Shown here: positions 23,497 through 30,989 of the stretch, one piece after another
Position numbering within the stretch: the first letter of the stretch is position 1
Layout of the letters: each line of letters opens with the position of its first letter
NCBI GenBank assembly: GCA_036399695.1
Contig: DASWMP010000055.1
Span: forward strand, 1 to 32,492
Direction of reading: 5' to 3'
Length of the DNA stretch: 32,492 nt
Source: DASVEE01 sp036399695
Lineage (GTDB): Bacteria > Acidobacteriota > Thermoanaerobaculia > Gp7-AA8
Position numbers and translations under genes: made by a program
The notes under the pieces: model-generated
Databases searched by the model: none
Told to the model about the DNA's origin: nothing
What the model saw: only the letters and a program-made list of their open reading frames with translations

Positions 23497-25032
23497 TCAC
23501 TGCGCCGGTACGGAGCCTCGGATGAAGCGCACCAGATCGTCCCGCAGCGCGCGGTGCGCCTTGCGGTCGACGTACATCATGTGGCCACCCTCGTAATACG
23601 TCATGACCACGTTGTTACGAAGCTCGGGATCGAGCTGCATGCGGGCGAAGGTGTAGTTCGTGGCGGCGAAGGGGGTCGCCAGGTCGTAGTAGCCGTTGCC
23701 GACGAAGACGCGCAGGAACGGGTTGCGGGTCATGGCGCCGCGGAGGGTCTCGGCGACGTCGAGGTAACGGTTGTTCACCCGCTCGTACGACCAGGGCTGC
23801 ACTTTCCCGGTGAGGATCTCGTACGGTGCGTCGGTTTCGTACTTCAGGTTACGGCGTACGTAGTCGTTGAGGACGGCCGTGTAGCCGCCCATGATGGCGG
23901 CGTGGGAGGGGTCGAACTCCGGACGCTCGCCGGCGGCGTCGACGTCGATGCCGGTGAAGCGGGAATCGAGGCGGCCGACGGTGCGGCGGCGGTCGCGCAT
24001 CAGCTCCTTGTCGAAGCGGGAGATGTTGATGCGCAGGTTCGACTGCTCGACGTACTCCTGCGACAGGCCGGTCAGTCGCGCCACTTTCGCGGCGATGCTC
24101 CGCCGCTGCGCGTCCGGCAGGGCGTCTCCCTGCATGAGGGCCGCGGTGTACTCGCCGGCGGCGAAGGCCTCCGCCTCGCCGAGCGTCTTCTTCAGGTCGG
24201 CCTGCAGCTCGGGCGCGAGGCGCTTGTGGTACCAGGCCGTGGCCGTGTAGGTGGGGAGGAAGAGGGCGTACGGCAGGTCGTTGCCGCTGTCGAAGCGGGC
24301 CGTGCCGAAGTTGAGGATCGAGGAGATGAGGATCACGCCGTTGAGGTAGTAGCCCTGCTCGTGCAGCCAGCCGGCGAGCCCCGCGGCGCGCGTGGTGCCG
24401 TAGCTCTCGCCGGCGAGGAACTTCGGCGAGCTCCAGCGGCTGTAACGCGTCGTCCAGAGGCGAATGAACTCACCGACGGAGTTGACGTCGGCGTCATAGC
24501 CGTGGAACTTCTTCGCATCGGCAAAGGGGATGGCGCGGCTGTAGCCGGTGGTGACCGGATCGATGAAGACGAGGTCCGTGACGTCGAGGATCGTCCCCTC
24601 GTTCTCTACGAGCTTGTACGGCGGCTGCGAGGCCTGCCCTTCGTCGTCCTTGTAGGCGAGCCGCTTCGGCCCGAAGGCGCCCATGTGCAGCCAGACGGAC
24701 GACGAGCCGGGGCCGCCGTTGAAGGTGAAGGTGATGGGGCGGGTGGCCGGATCGACGCCGTCCTTCGTGTAGGAGACGAAGAAGAAGCTCGCCCGCGGCG
24801 TTCCCTCTTCGTCCTTCATCACGATCGTCCCGGCGCGCGCGGTGTACGCGATGGTCTCGCCGCCGAAGCGCATGGTGTGCTGCGTCGTGGAGATCCGGTC
24901 CTGCACGGCTTCGGCTTTCGCTGAGGTGGAGGCCGTCTGGTCCTTCGACGCGGTGGTGGACGGTTTCTCCTGGGCGAAGGCGGCGAATGGGGAGAGGATG
25001 ACGAACAGCAGGGCGGCGAGCGCGTTTTTCAT
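23497..25032 (-). CDS. S10 family serine carboxypeptidase
   Basis: A 511-residue exported peptidase. The signal peptide is ALAALLFVILSPFAAFA, followed by a low-complexity Ser/Thr/Ala linker (about 21-45). The S10 alpha/beta-hydrolase fold shows FNGGPGSSSVW (oxyanion region, about 104-114), Ser210 in LAGESYGTTRAAGL, Asp450 in GNGYYDLATPF and His484 in YEGGHMMYVD. The usual S10 feature of an acidic pair recognising the substrate carboxylate is hard to assign here. It should trim C-terminal residues from peptides at acidic pH outside the cell or in the periplasm. It lies 99 bp upstream of dsbD on the same strand and divergent from the Asp-box gene. With the S9 and M36 enzymes it makes a strong peptide-scavenging set. 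Confidence 0.93.
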   Translation of the reverse strand: MKNALAALLFVILSPFAAFAQEKPSTTASKDQTASTSAKAEAVQDRISTTQHTMRFGGETIAYTARAGTIVMKDEEGTPRASFFFVSYTKDGVDPATRPITFTFNGGPGSSSVWLHMGAFGPKRLAYKDDEGQASQPPYKLVENEGTILDVTDLVFIDPVTTGYSRAIPFADAKKFHGYDADVNSVGEFIRLWTTRYSRWSSPKFLAGESYGTTRAAGLAGWLHEQGYYLNGVILISSILNFGTARFDSGNDLPYALFLPTYTATAWYHKRLAPELQADLKKTLGEAEAFAAGEYTAALMQGDALPDAQRRSIAAKVARLTGLSQEYVEQSNLRINISRFDKELMRDRRRTVGRLDSRFTGIDVDAAGERPEFDPSHAAIMGGYTAVLNDYVRRNLKYETDAPYEILTGKVQPWSYERVNNRYLDVAETLRGAMTRNPFLRVFVGNGYYDLATPFAATNYTFARMQLDPELRNNVVMTYYEGGHMMYVDRKAHRALRDDLVRFIRGSVPAQ

Positions 25033-25143
25033 CGGCGGCTATTATGGCGCGGCGCCGGACAGACCCGACGATCGTTGCGGGGGCGTAACAGGTTCGCAAG
25101 GAATGACGTGACGCAGCTAACGTCCGCTCCGTATTGATGCGGC

Positions 25144-26283
25144 ATGATCACGCGGCTTATGCGAAAACTGCTTCTCTGTACCCTCCTCATCACCCTCCCC
25201 GCGGTCGCGGCGCCGAAGCGCCGTCCGTCGTCGCCCCCCGTTTCCTTCCCTCAGTGCAGCATGATCACCGGCTCCCCGGCCGTGACGTTCACGCGCAACG
25301 AGGGCGCCACGCTGACGCGGACGGCACTGCCGCTCACGGGCATCGGTTACACCTACGGCCTCACGGCGGTGGACGCGAACACGCTCGTCGCCGTCCATAA
25401 GAGCGACCTTCTCATCTCCACCGATTCCGGCTGCTCCTGGAAAGTGGCGACGCAGCTCGACGCACCGACGTTCCCGCCGCGCGTTGCCACCGGCAGCGAC
25501 GGACGTATCTACGCCTGGTCGGATAACCGCGACTGGGCCGTTCGCCACGACGCGCGCGGCACCCGCAAGCTGAAGCAGCCGGTGCACTTTGTCGGTTTCG
25601 CCGTCGACCCTCAGAACCCGGATCACCTGCGCGCGGGTGGCCATGACGGCAGCAGCGCCAACGGCGAGATCTGGGACAGCCGCGATGGCGGCGAGACGTG
25701 GGAGCACGTCGCCCCGGTGCCCCGCTCGGCGCTGATCTACCGCGTGGTCTTCGATCCGCGGAACCTCGATCACGTGCTCGTCGGTACGCTCTCCGAAGGC
25801 TCGTTCGTCTCGTTCGACGGCGGCCGCACCTGGACCCGCTCGGAAGGCATCCGCGGCTCGCGCGGCACGAACGTCTTCGAGTTCGCCATCTCGCCGGTGG
25901 ACACGAACGTCGTCTGGGCGATGGGCATCGACATGGCCGAATCGGATGCCGGCGTGCCGTCGCACGGCCGCCACATCTATCGCTCGATCGACGGCGGTCT
26001 GACGTTCGTGCCGGTCCTCGACGAGGAGCCGGGCGTGAAGCTGATCAACGGCCCGACCATGGCCGCCCACCCGACGGATCCGAACGTGCTCTATTTCGTC
26101 TTCGGTACGCACGTGATGGGGTACGGCACGGACCTCTTCCGCTTCGATGCGTCGTCCAAAGAGCTGACGATGACGCACAACGATCACCACGGCATCAACG
26201 CCATCACCTTCTCGCCGAAAGATCCGCGCGTGATGTACCTCGGGCTCGAGGTCGTCGGCGGCTCGGGCGGCGGGGGGTTCTGA
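25144..26283 (+). CDS. secreted Asp-box (BNR) beta-propeller protein
   Basis: A 379-residue protein. A signal peptide (KLLLCTLLITLPAVAA) lies after either ATG 25144 or ATG 25159, and the choice is open. Four Asp-box motifs (S-x-D-x-G-x-x-W/F) are visible: STDSGCSWKV (about 97), SRDGGETWEHV (about 182), SFDGGRTWTRS (about 224) and SIDGGLTFVPV (about 281). They mark blades of a sialidase/YCF48/sortilin-like propeller. Catalytic arginines and the tyrosine of sialidases cannot be confirmed, so a sialidase role is not claimed. Related acidobacterial proteins are annotated only as exo-alpha-sialidase-like or glycosyl hydrolase-like. It ends in GGSGGGGF. A strong hairpin follows the stop at once, so it is probably transcribed alone. 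Confidence 0.82.
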   Translation: MITRLMRKLLLCTLLITLPAVAAPKRRPSSPPVSFPQCSMITGSPAVTFTRNEGATLTRTALPLTGIGYTYGLTAVDANTLVAVHKSDLLISTDSGCSWKVATQLDAPTFPPRVATGSDGRIYAWSDNRDWAVRHDARGTRKLKQPVHFVGFAVDPQNPDHLRAGGHDGSSANGEIWDSRDGGETWEHVAPVPRSALIYRVVFDPRNLDHVLVGTLSEGSFVSFDGGRTWTRSEGIRGSRGTNVFEFAISPVDTNVVWAMGIDMAESDAGVPSHGRHIYRSIDGGLTFVPVLDEEPGVKLINGPTMAAHPTDPNVLYFVFGTHVMGYGTDLFRFDASSKELTMTHNDHHGINAITFSPKDPRVMYLGLEVVGGSGGGGF

Positions 26284-26320
26284 CGCGACTGCCGGCGCAC
26301 GCTGTGCGCCGGCAGTCGCG
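26284..26320 (+). terminator. strong hairpin immediately after the Asp-box gene
   Basis: A perfect 17-bp stem (26284-26300 with 26304-26320) with a GCT loop begins at the base after the TGA stop. The following bases, GTTGTTGGTTGTT, are T-rich but not a pure T-run. Confidence 0.75.
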
Positions 26321-26405
26321 GTTGTTGGTTGTTGGTTGTTGGTGCTCCGCCCGGCGCCCGTCCACCCAACCAAAAACCAAAAACCAAAAACCAACAACCA
26401 ACAAC
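26321..26405. repeat. GTTGTTGG / CCAACAAC inverted-repeat element, copy 1
   Basis: Three tandem GTTGTTG units (26321-26342) precede GTGCTCCGCC and a 24-base GC-rich centre. Then comes a run of CCAAAAA units ending in CCAACAACCAACAAC (26391-26405), the exact reverse complement of 26321-26335. A second copy lies at 30858-30956. Reading frames through it give repetitive peptides and it is not coding. Confidence 0.75.
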
Positions 26406-26429
26406 AACGCAAAACGGCCACAAAACCAG

Positions 26430-26463
26430 ACGCCCACTGTATGCCGTCCCATACAGTGGGCGT
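26430..26463 (+). terminator. second terminator-like hairpin with competing pairing
   Basis: ACGCCCACTGTATG (26430-26443) pairs perfectly with CATACAGTGGGCGT (26450-26463), followed by TTTTG on the plus strand. A second pairing, ACGCAAAACG (26407-26416) with CGTTTTGCGT (26461-26470), overlaps its 3' side by three bases and encloses it. It lies about 100 bases before the next gene. Confidence 0.65.
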
Positions 26464-26568
26464 TTTGCGTCACGGGAGCGAAACGCCGCTACCCGCGGCC
26501 CGTCATACACTTGCGCGGATTCGAACATCCGGGCAGATCGGGCGCGCGCGTGGCACTGTGGGACGGCC

Positions 26569-27783
26569 GTGAACAAAGCGATCCTTTCCCTTCTCCTCAT
26601 CATCCTCGCGGCGCCGCTCTTCGCCGACGAGGGGCCGGCCTTTCTCATCGAGCGCATCGAAGTCCGTAACCTCCGCCGCGTTTCGGCGGACATCATCGAA
26701 TCGGAGACGCGCCTGCGCGAGGGGCGCACCTACAGCGAGCGGGAGCTGCGGGAGGCGAGCGATCGTCTGAACCGGCTGCCGTTCGTCCTCGACGCGCAGT
26801 TCGCGCTGGAGAAGGGGAGCGTGCGCGATGCGTACGTGCTCGTCGTCAACGTCGTCGAGACGCTGCCGTTCTTCTACCTTCTCGACGTGACGTTCCTGCA
26901 CGAGGGGGGCGCGAACGTCGCCACGCCACCCGACAACTCCAGCGCCGCCGGCTTCCGCTGGTTCGTCGGCCGGCGCGGCGTCGTCCACGTCGGCGCGTTC
27001 GCCCGCGACGACGACCGCCCGTACACGGAGGACTTCGTCTCGCTGGAGGCGGGATACACCCAGTACGACCTGTTCGGCACGCGGGCCTTCGCCTCCATCG
27101 GCATCAAGCACTCCGGCGTCGGCGGCAGCATCTCGCCGGAGGTGATCATCGGCGCGCCGGTGACACCGACGCAGACGATCACGGCCTCCTACTCCTCACT
27201 GGAGATGCGCAACGTCTTCCCGCGCAGCGAGCGGCTGCTCACGCTCCGCTGGTCGTACAACACGACGAACGATCCGTTTTTCCCGACGGAAGGGGTCGTG
27301 CTGACGGCGGCGCCGGTGGCCGGCTGGATCGACGATGTCCACAACCGCGGCACGATCATCATGCCCGGGCCGTCCGGGCCGATCTACATCGCGGACCGGG
27401 TGACGCAGCACCAGCAGCTCGGCGCGTTCGAAGCGTCGGCCGCGCGCTACTTTCCGCTGTCGGAACGCAACTCCCTCGCCGTAGAAGCCGAAGGTGGCGC
27501 CGGCAAGGCGAAGATCGAGGAGCCGGATCGCCACTTCGAGCAGGAGTTCAAGTACGGCTCGGCGAGCGTCCGTCTGTCCCGCCGCCTCCGCGATCAGCGC
27601 AGCATCGGCGAAGCGGAGCAGCGGCTCGAATTCGGTGTGCGCGCGTTCGTCGGCGATCACGAGCCGCTCGAGTACTACCAGTACCGGCAGCGTCGCGAGG
27701 ACAACGACGCGTACGCCGCGGTGAACTGGGTTCGCCGCGATACGTGGGGCACGCTCCGCCTCGGCATGGGGTACGAATGGTGA
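26569..27783 (+). CDS. outer-membrane protein with POTRA domain and beta-barrel (Omp85-like, short)
   Basis: A 404-residue protein from GTG 26569. Longer frames run back into the repeat element and are rejected. The signal peptide is KAILSLLLIILAAPLFA. One POTRA-like domain (about 25-97) reads FLIERIEVRNLRRVSADIIE, GRTYSERELREASDRLNRLP and FVLDAQFALEKG. The rest is a barrel of alternating strands with TTNDPFFPTEGVVLT, the usual Omp85 turn (ND-P-x-x-P-x-x-G). A C-terminal LRLGMGYEW ends in an aromatic residue, as outer-membrane strands do. The VRGF loop motif of BamA/FhaC is not seen. The barrel of about 300 residues is shorter than usual. Probable role: outer-membrane protein assembly or transport. 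It overlaps the next gene by 7 bases. Confidence 0.8.
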   Translation: MNKAILSLLLIILAAPLFADEGPAFLIERIEVRNLRRVSADIIESETRLREGRTYSERELREASDRLNRLPFVLDAQFALEKGSVRDAYVLVVNVVETLPFFYLLDVTFLHEGGANVATPPDNSSAAGFRWFVGRRGVVHVGAFARDDDRPYTEDFVSLEAGYTQYDLFGTRAFASIGIKHSGVGGSISPEVIIGAPVTPTQTITASYSSLEMRNVFPRSERLLTLRWSYNTTNDPFFPTEGVVLTAAPVAGWIDDVHNRGTIIMPGPSGPIYIADRVTQHQQLGAFEASAARYFPLSERNSLAVEAEGGAGKAKIEEPDRHFEQEFKYGSASVRLSRRLRDQRSIGEAEQRLEFGVRAFVGDHEPLEYYQYRQRREDNDAYAAVNWVRRDTWGTLRLGMGYEW

Positions 27784-28346
27784 AGCGCGTGCTGTTCGTC
27801 CTGCTCCTGCTCGCGCCGGCGGTCGCGTCGGCGCAGCAGCGTCCGGCCTTCGCCGCGACCGGCAACTCCGTGACGATCGCCCTGCCGGCTTCGGTGCTGC
27901 AGCACGCGACCGTGCGCAAACAACTGGCGAGCGGCCTGACGACGACGTTCATCCTCATCGCCCGCTCGCGTGACCGCGCTACCGAAGGGGGCGCGCGCCT
28001 CGAGGTGCGGTACGACCTCTGGGACGAGGTCTACCACGTACGCCGCTTCGAGGCCGACCGGAAGATCGAGCAGCAGCGCATCGCCTCGCTCGAGCAGTTG
28101 GAGCAGTGGTGGCGCACGCCGTCGCGCATCATCGCGTTTCGCGGCGAGCGCCTCGTGCTGGACGTGGAGCTGCGCGTGCTGCCGTTCTCCGGCGCGGAGG
28201 AAGCGGACGCGCGGCGGTGGCTGTCGAAGTCGCCCGGGGTGGCGCCGGACGGGGCGACGAGTCTCGTGGACGTTCTCCTCGGCACGACGATCAGCGCGAA
28301 GCCGATCGTGTCGTTCCGCTGGAGCGCCGAGGTGGCGAGACGATGA
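27777..28346 (+). CDS. exported protein of unknown function (DUF4390-like layout)
   Basis: A 189-residue protein from ATG 27777, which overlaps the stop of the POTRA-barrel gene. The signal peptide is VLFVLLLLAPAVASAQ. The mature part has mostly beta character: VTIALPASVLQHATVRKQLA, SGLTTTFILIARSRDR, RLEVRYDLWDEVYHVRRFEA and later LRVLPFSGAEEADARRWLSK. The order of these pieces resembles DUF4390 proteins, which often precede histidine kinases, but I am not certain. No lipobox or catalytic motif is visible. It shares 4 bases (ATGA) with the histidine kinase gene. The three genes are therefore translationally coupled, and the protein may act in the periplasm as a ligand or input for the kinase. 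Confidence 0.7.
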   Translation: MVKRVLFVLLLLAPAVASAQQRPAFAATGNSVTIALPASVLQHATVRKQLASGLTTTFILIARSRDRATEGGARLEVRYDLWDEVYHVRRFEADRKIEQQRIASLEQLEQWWRTPSRIIAFRGERLVLDVELRVLPFSGAEEADARRWLSKSPGVAPDGATSLVDVLLGTTISAKPIVSFRWSAEVARR

Positions 28347-29389
28347 GGAAGAGCGGCGCGGCCGTGACGACTTTGCTCACCGTCGCCGCGGCTTCGCTGC
28401 TCTTCTGGTTCTTCCTTCACCAGATCTCCAGTGTCTGGCTGGACGTGGCGCTGCGTCCGGAAGTACGCGACGCGCTGGAGCATGGGATGAACGACCAGCG
28501 CCTGCTGCGCGACCTCGATCCGGCGCGGCGGGCGGAGTACCGGAAGCGCTTCGAGGAGAACCGGCAGCTCGTCAATCGCATCGACGTGATCCGCCTGAGC
28601 CGCGAGGCGATGGTGCGCCGCTTCGAGCTGGCGCTGGTGGCGGTGTTCGCGCTGACGCTGCTGGCCGCGGCGGTGGTCTGGTGGCTGCGCCAGCGGCGAG
28701 ACGCGGAGCGCAGACGGCGCGAGTACGTGGAGCGGCTGGCGTCGTGGCAGGAAGCAGCGCGCCGTCACGCGCATGAGATCCGGACGCCGCTCACGGCCGC
28801 GCGTCTGGAAGCGGACCGGCTGGCGTCGATCGCCCGCGGCGGCGCGCCCGCGCAGGAACTGGACCGCGCCGTCGAAAGCGTGTTCGAGGAGCTGGATCGG
28901 CTGTCGCGGTTCACACGCGAGTTCGCCTCGTTCGCAGCGCTCGGCCAGCCGGTGCTGCGCGCCGAGCCGCTGGAGAAGATCGTGGCCGAGTTCTGCGAGA
29001 CATTCGCGAATGCCTGGCCGGAGGTGCTGCTCCGCTTCGAGCCGCCGCGCGCAAGCGCGGTCGTCCTCGCGGACCGCGACATGCTGCGCCAGGTGCTGGT
29101 GAATCTCTGCACGAACAGCGCGAAAGCATCGGCGCAGCAGGTCGTCTTCAACATCGAACGGAACGGCGATCGCGTCCTGCTCGACGTTCGCGACAGCGGC
29201 ACCGGCATCCCGGCGTCGGTGCGCCCGCGCATCTTCGACCCGTACGTCACGACCCGCAAGATCGGTGAAGGGATGGGGCTGGGCCTGGCGATCTCGCGGA
29301 AGATTTTGCTGGATCACGGCGGCGATCTGACGCTCGTGGAGAGCGGGAGCGGCGGGACGGTGTTTCGTGTGACGCTGGTGGCGGGGTAG
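28343..29389 (+). CDS. membrane sensor histidine kinase
   Basis: A 348-residue kinase from ATG 28343, overlapping the preceding stop. Two membrane helices (about 8-26 and 96-115) flank a short periplasmic part of about 70 residues that is mostly charged helix. The H-box is HEIRTPLTAARLEADRL with His144. The N-box is NLCTNSAKAS, G1 is DSGTGIP, the F-box region is IFDPYVTTRKIGEGMGL, and G2 is GLGLAIS. It should phosphorylate itself on His144 and pass the phosphate to a response regulator. The only candidate in the window is the sigma-54-type regulator 1.6 kb downstream. The small periplasmic domain has no recognisable ligand-binding fold and may sense the exported protein or envelope state. Confidence 0.93.
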   Translation: MRKSGAAVTTLLTVAAASLLFWFFLHQISSVWLDVALRPEVRDALEHGMNDQRLLRDLDPARRAEYRKRFEENRQLVNRIDVIRLSREAMVRRFELALVAVFALTLLAAAVVWWLRQRRDAERRRREYVERLASWQEAARRHAHEIRTPLTAARLEADRLASIARGGAPAQELDRAVESVFEELDRLSRFTREFASFAALGQPVLRAEPLEKIVAEFCETFANAWPEVLLRFEPPRASAVVLADRDMLRQVLVNLCTNSAKASAQQVVFNIERNGDRVLLDVRDSGTGIPASVRPRIFDPYVTTRKIGEGMGLGLAISRKILLDHGGDLTLVESGSGGTVFRVTLVAG

Positions 29390-29404
29390 GCGTAACAGGG
29401 GAAG

Positions 29405-29445
29405 ATGGGACCTATGGGACTTATCGGACCTATGGGACCGATCGG
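29405..29445. repeat. 9-bp tandem repeat ATGGGACCT
   Basis: Four and a half units of a 9-bp repeat, ATGGGACCT/ATGGGACTT/ATCGGACCT/ATGGGACCG/ATCGG, begin 16 bases past the kinase stop. The rest of the 210-base gap shows no gene. Such GGACCTATG tracts occur as dispersed intergenic repeats in several phyla (recollection only). Confidence 0.7.
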
Positions 29446-29599
29446 CTCTGCGCTACACCACCGACCACTGACCGCCGAGCCATACACCCCATGTCGAGTA
29501 AAGCCGACACTGCGCGAACCGCGCTCACCGCAACTCGCTGAAAACACGTAGCGGGGCGTCGTGTGAAACCGGCACCGCGCTCGCCCTTTGGTGGCGCGC

Positions 29600-30817
29600 A
29601 TGAAGCGCATCGTTCTGATTCTCCTGCTCACGCTCTTTCCGTTGCTCGTGCACGCTCAGCCAGAGCCGCAACCGGAGACGTTCATCATCGATCGCATCGA
29701 CGTGGCGGCGGGCACGCGCGTGCCGGTGCAGATCGTTCGCTCCGAGCTGCGGCTGCAGCAGGAGCGCGCGTACAGCGAAGCCGACCTGCGCGGCGCCATC
29801 GCGCGCGTGCGGCGGCTGCCGTTCGTCTTCGACGCGTCGTACCGTCTCGAGCCGAGCGTGACGACGCCGTTCCGCTGGACGCTCATCGTGGAGATCATCG
29901 ACATCGCTCCGGCCACCTTCGCCGTCGACGCCATCGCGGACGAGGAAGGGCATACCCGCTACGACGCCACTCTCGGCGGGAACGTCTTCCTCCCGGGTGG
30001 TCACGTCGTCGACGCGTCGGTCGTCACCGGCGGCTTCTCCGAAGGCGGCATCAGCGCGCATTCGCTCCGCCTCAGTTACACGGCGTACGACCTGCTCGAC
30101 CGTCCCGGCGCTTTCGCCATCATCTCGATCGACAAGACGTACCTGCGCAACGACGAGAGCGGGCAGCCCGACCTCGGGCCGTCGCTCACGCTCGGCTATC
30201 CGCTGACCGCTACGCAGACGCTGCTCTTCCGCGCCGCACAATCGGGCCGGCGCATGGAGCAGGAGCTGGAAGACTTCGACGATCCGCTCGTCTCCGACGT
30301 CGCCAGCCGCTTCCTCGAACTGCTCTGGCGCCGCGATACGACCGACGATCCGTTCTTCACCCGCTCCGGCAGCCTCGTCACGTTTGGCCCGAGCTGGACG
30401 AACAACCACTTCACCGGCACGTTCCTCCTCGACGACGAGCTCGAGCCCTTCGACCGCACCAGCGACGCCTACGCCCTGCAGGCCACCGGCTCGAAGTACC
30501 TCCCGCTCGGCCTGCGCAACACGATCTTCGGCCGCCTCCGCGCTCACGGGACGGTCGAGCGCACCCGCGAAGCGGAGTCCGAGCTCAGCTTCCGCCGCGA
30601 CTCCCACGCCACCGAAGCCATCCTCGGGATGGCCCGCAATCTCACGATGACCAACCGCCTCCACACCCGTCTCGAGCTCTCCGCCGGCCTCCGCCACCTC
30701 GCCACCGAATCCCTCGGCCCCACGACGACTAGCACCACCCAGCAAGCCACCGCCACCTGGATGCTCCGCCATCGCTGGACGACGGTGCGGGTGAGTGTGG
30801 TGTATGAGTGGGAGTGA
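29600..30817 (+). CDS. second POTRA/beta-barrel outer-membrane protein (paralogue)
   Basis: A 405-residue protein from ATG 29600 (MKRIVLILLLTLFPLLVHAQ, a clear signal peptide). A TTG start 12 bases earlier is possible. Residues about 30-105 form one POTRA-like domain: FIIDRIDVAAGTRVPVQIVR, RAYSEADLRGAIARVRRLPF and VFDASYRLEP. The barrel has TTDDPFFTRSGSLVTFGPSW, aligned in kind with TTNDPFFPTEGVVLT of the first copy, and ends VRVSVVYEWE. The order of motifs is the same as in the gene at 26569, but identity looks low, so these are old paralogues. As in the first copy, no VRGF motif is visible. It lies between the kinase and regulator genes. Confidence 0.8.
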   Translation: MKRIVLILLLTLFPLLVHAQPEPQPETFIIDRIDVAAGTRVPVQIVRSELRLQQERAYSEADLRGAIARVRRLPFVFDASYRLEPSVTTPFRWTLIVEIIDIAPATFAVDAIADEEGHTRYDATLGGNVFLPGGHVVDASVVTGGFSEGGISAHSLRLSYTAYDLLDRPGAFAIISIDKTYLRNDESGQPDLGPSLTLGYPLTATQTLLFRAAQSGRRMEQELEDFDDPLVSDVASRFLELLWRRDTTDDPFFTRSGSLVTFGPSWTNNHFTGTFLLDDELEPFDRTSDAYALQATGSKYLPLGLRNTIFGRLRAHGTVERTREAESELSFRRDSHATEAILGMARNLTMTNRLHTRLELSAGLRHLATESLGPTTTSTTQQATATWMLRHRWTTVRVSVVYEWE

Positions 30818-30857
30818 CGATGGCGCGTGGTCGGTGGCCGGTTGAAGACGCGGAGCT

Positions 30858-30956
30858 GGTTTTCGGTTGTTGGTTGTTGGTTTTCGGTGCTCCGCCGCAT
30901 CACGACAATCGTAAGATTCGCCCCAACCAAAAACCAACAACCGAAAACCAACAACC
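30858..30956. repeat. GTTGTTGG / CCAACAAC inverted-repeat element, copy 2
   Basis: GGTTGTTGGTTTTCGG (30872-30887) is the exact reverse complement of CCGAAAACCAACAACC (30941-30956). A second register pairs 30858-30873 with 30934-30949, also 16 bp. Between the arms lies GTGCTCCGCC, as in copy 1, followed by a different 35-base filler. It lies after the second POTRA-barrel gene and just before the response regulator. Confidence 0.75.
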
Positions 30957-30989
30957 CGCACAGCTCAACTAACCACCGACCACACACCC

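Noticed and set aside
26329..26568. 80-codon N-terminal extension of the first POTRA-barrel protein
   Set aside because: It translates the GTTGTTGG repeat and a hairpin, and would bury the signal peptide that begins at GTG 26569.
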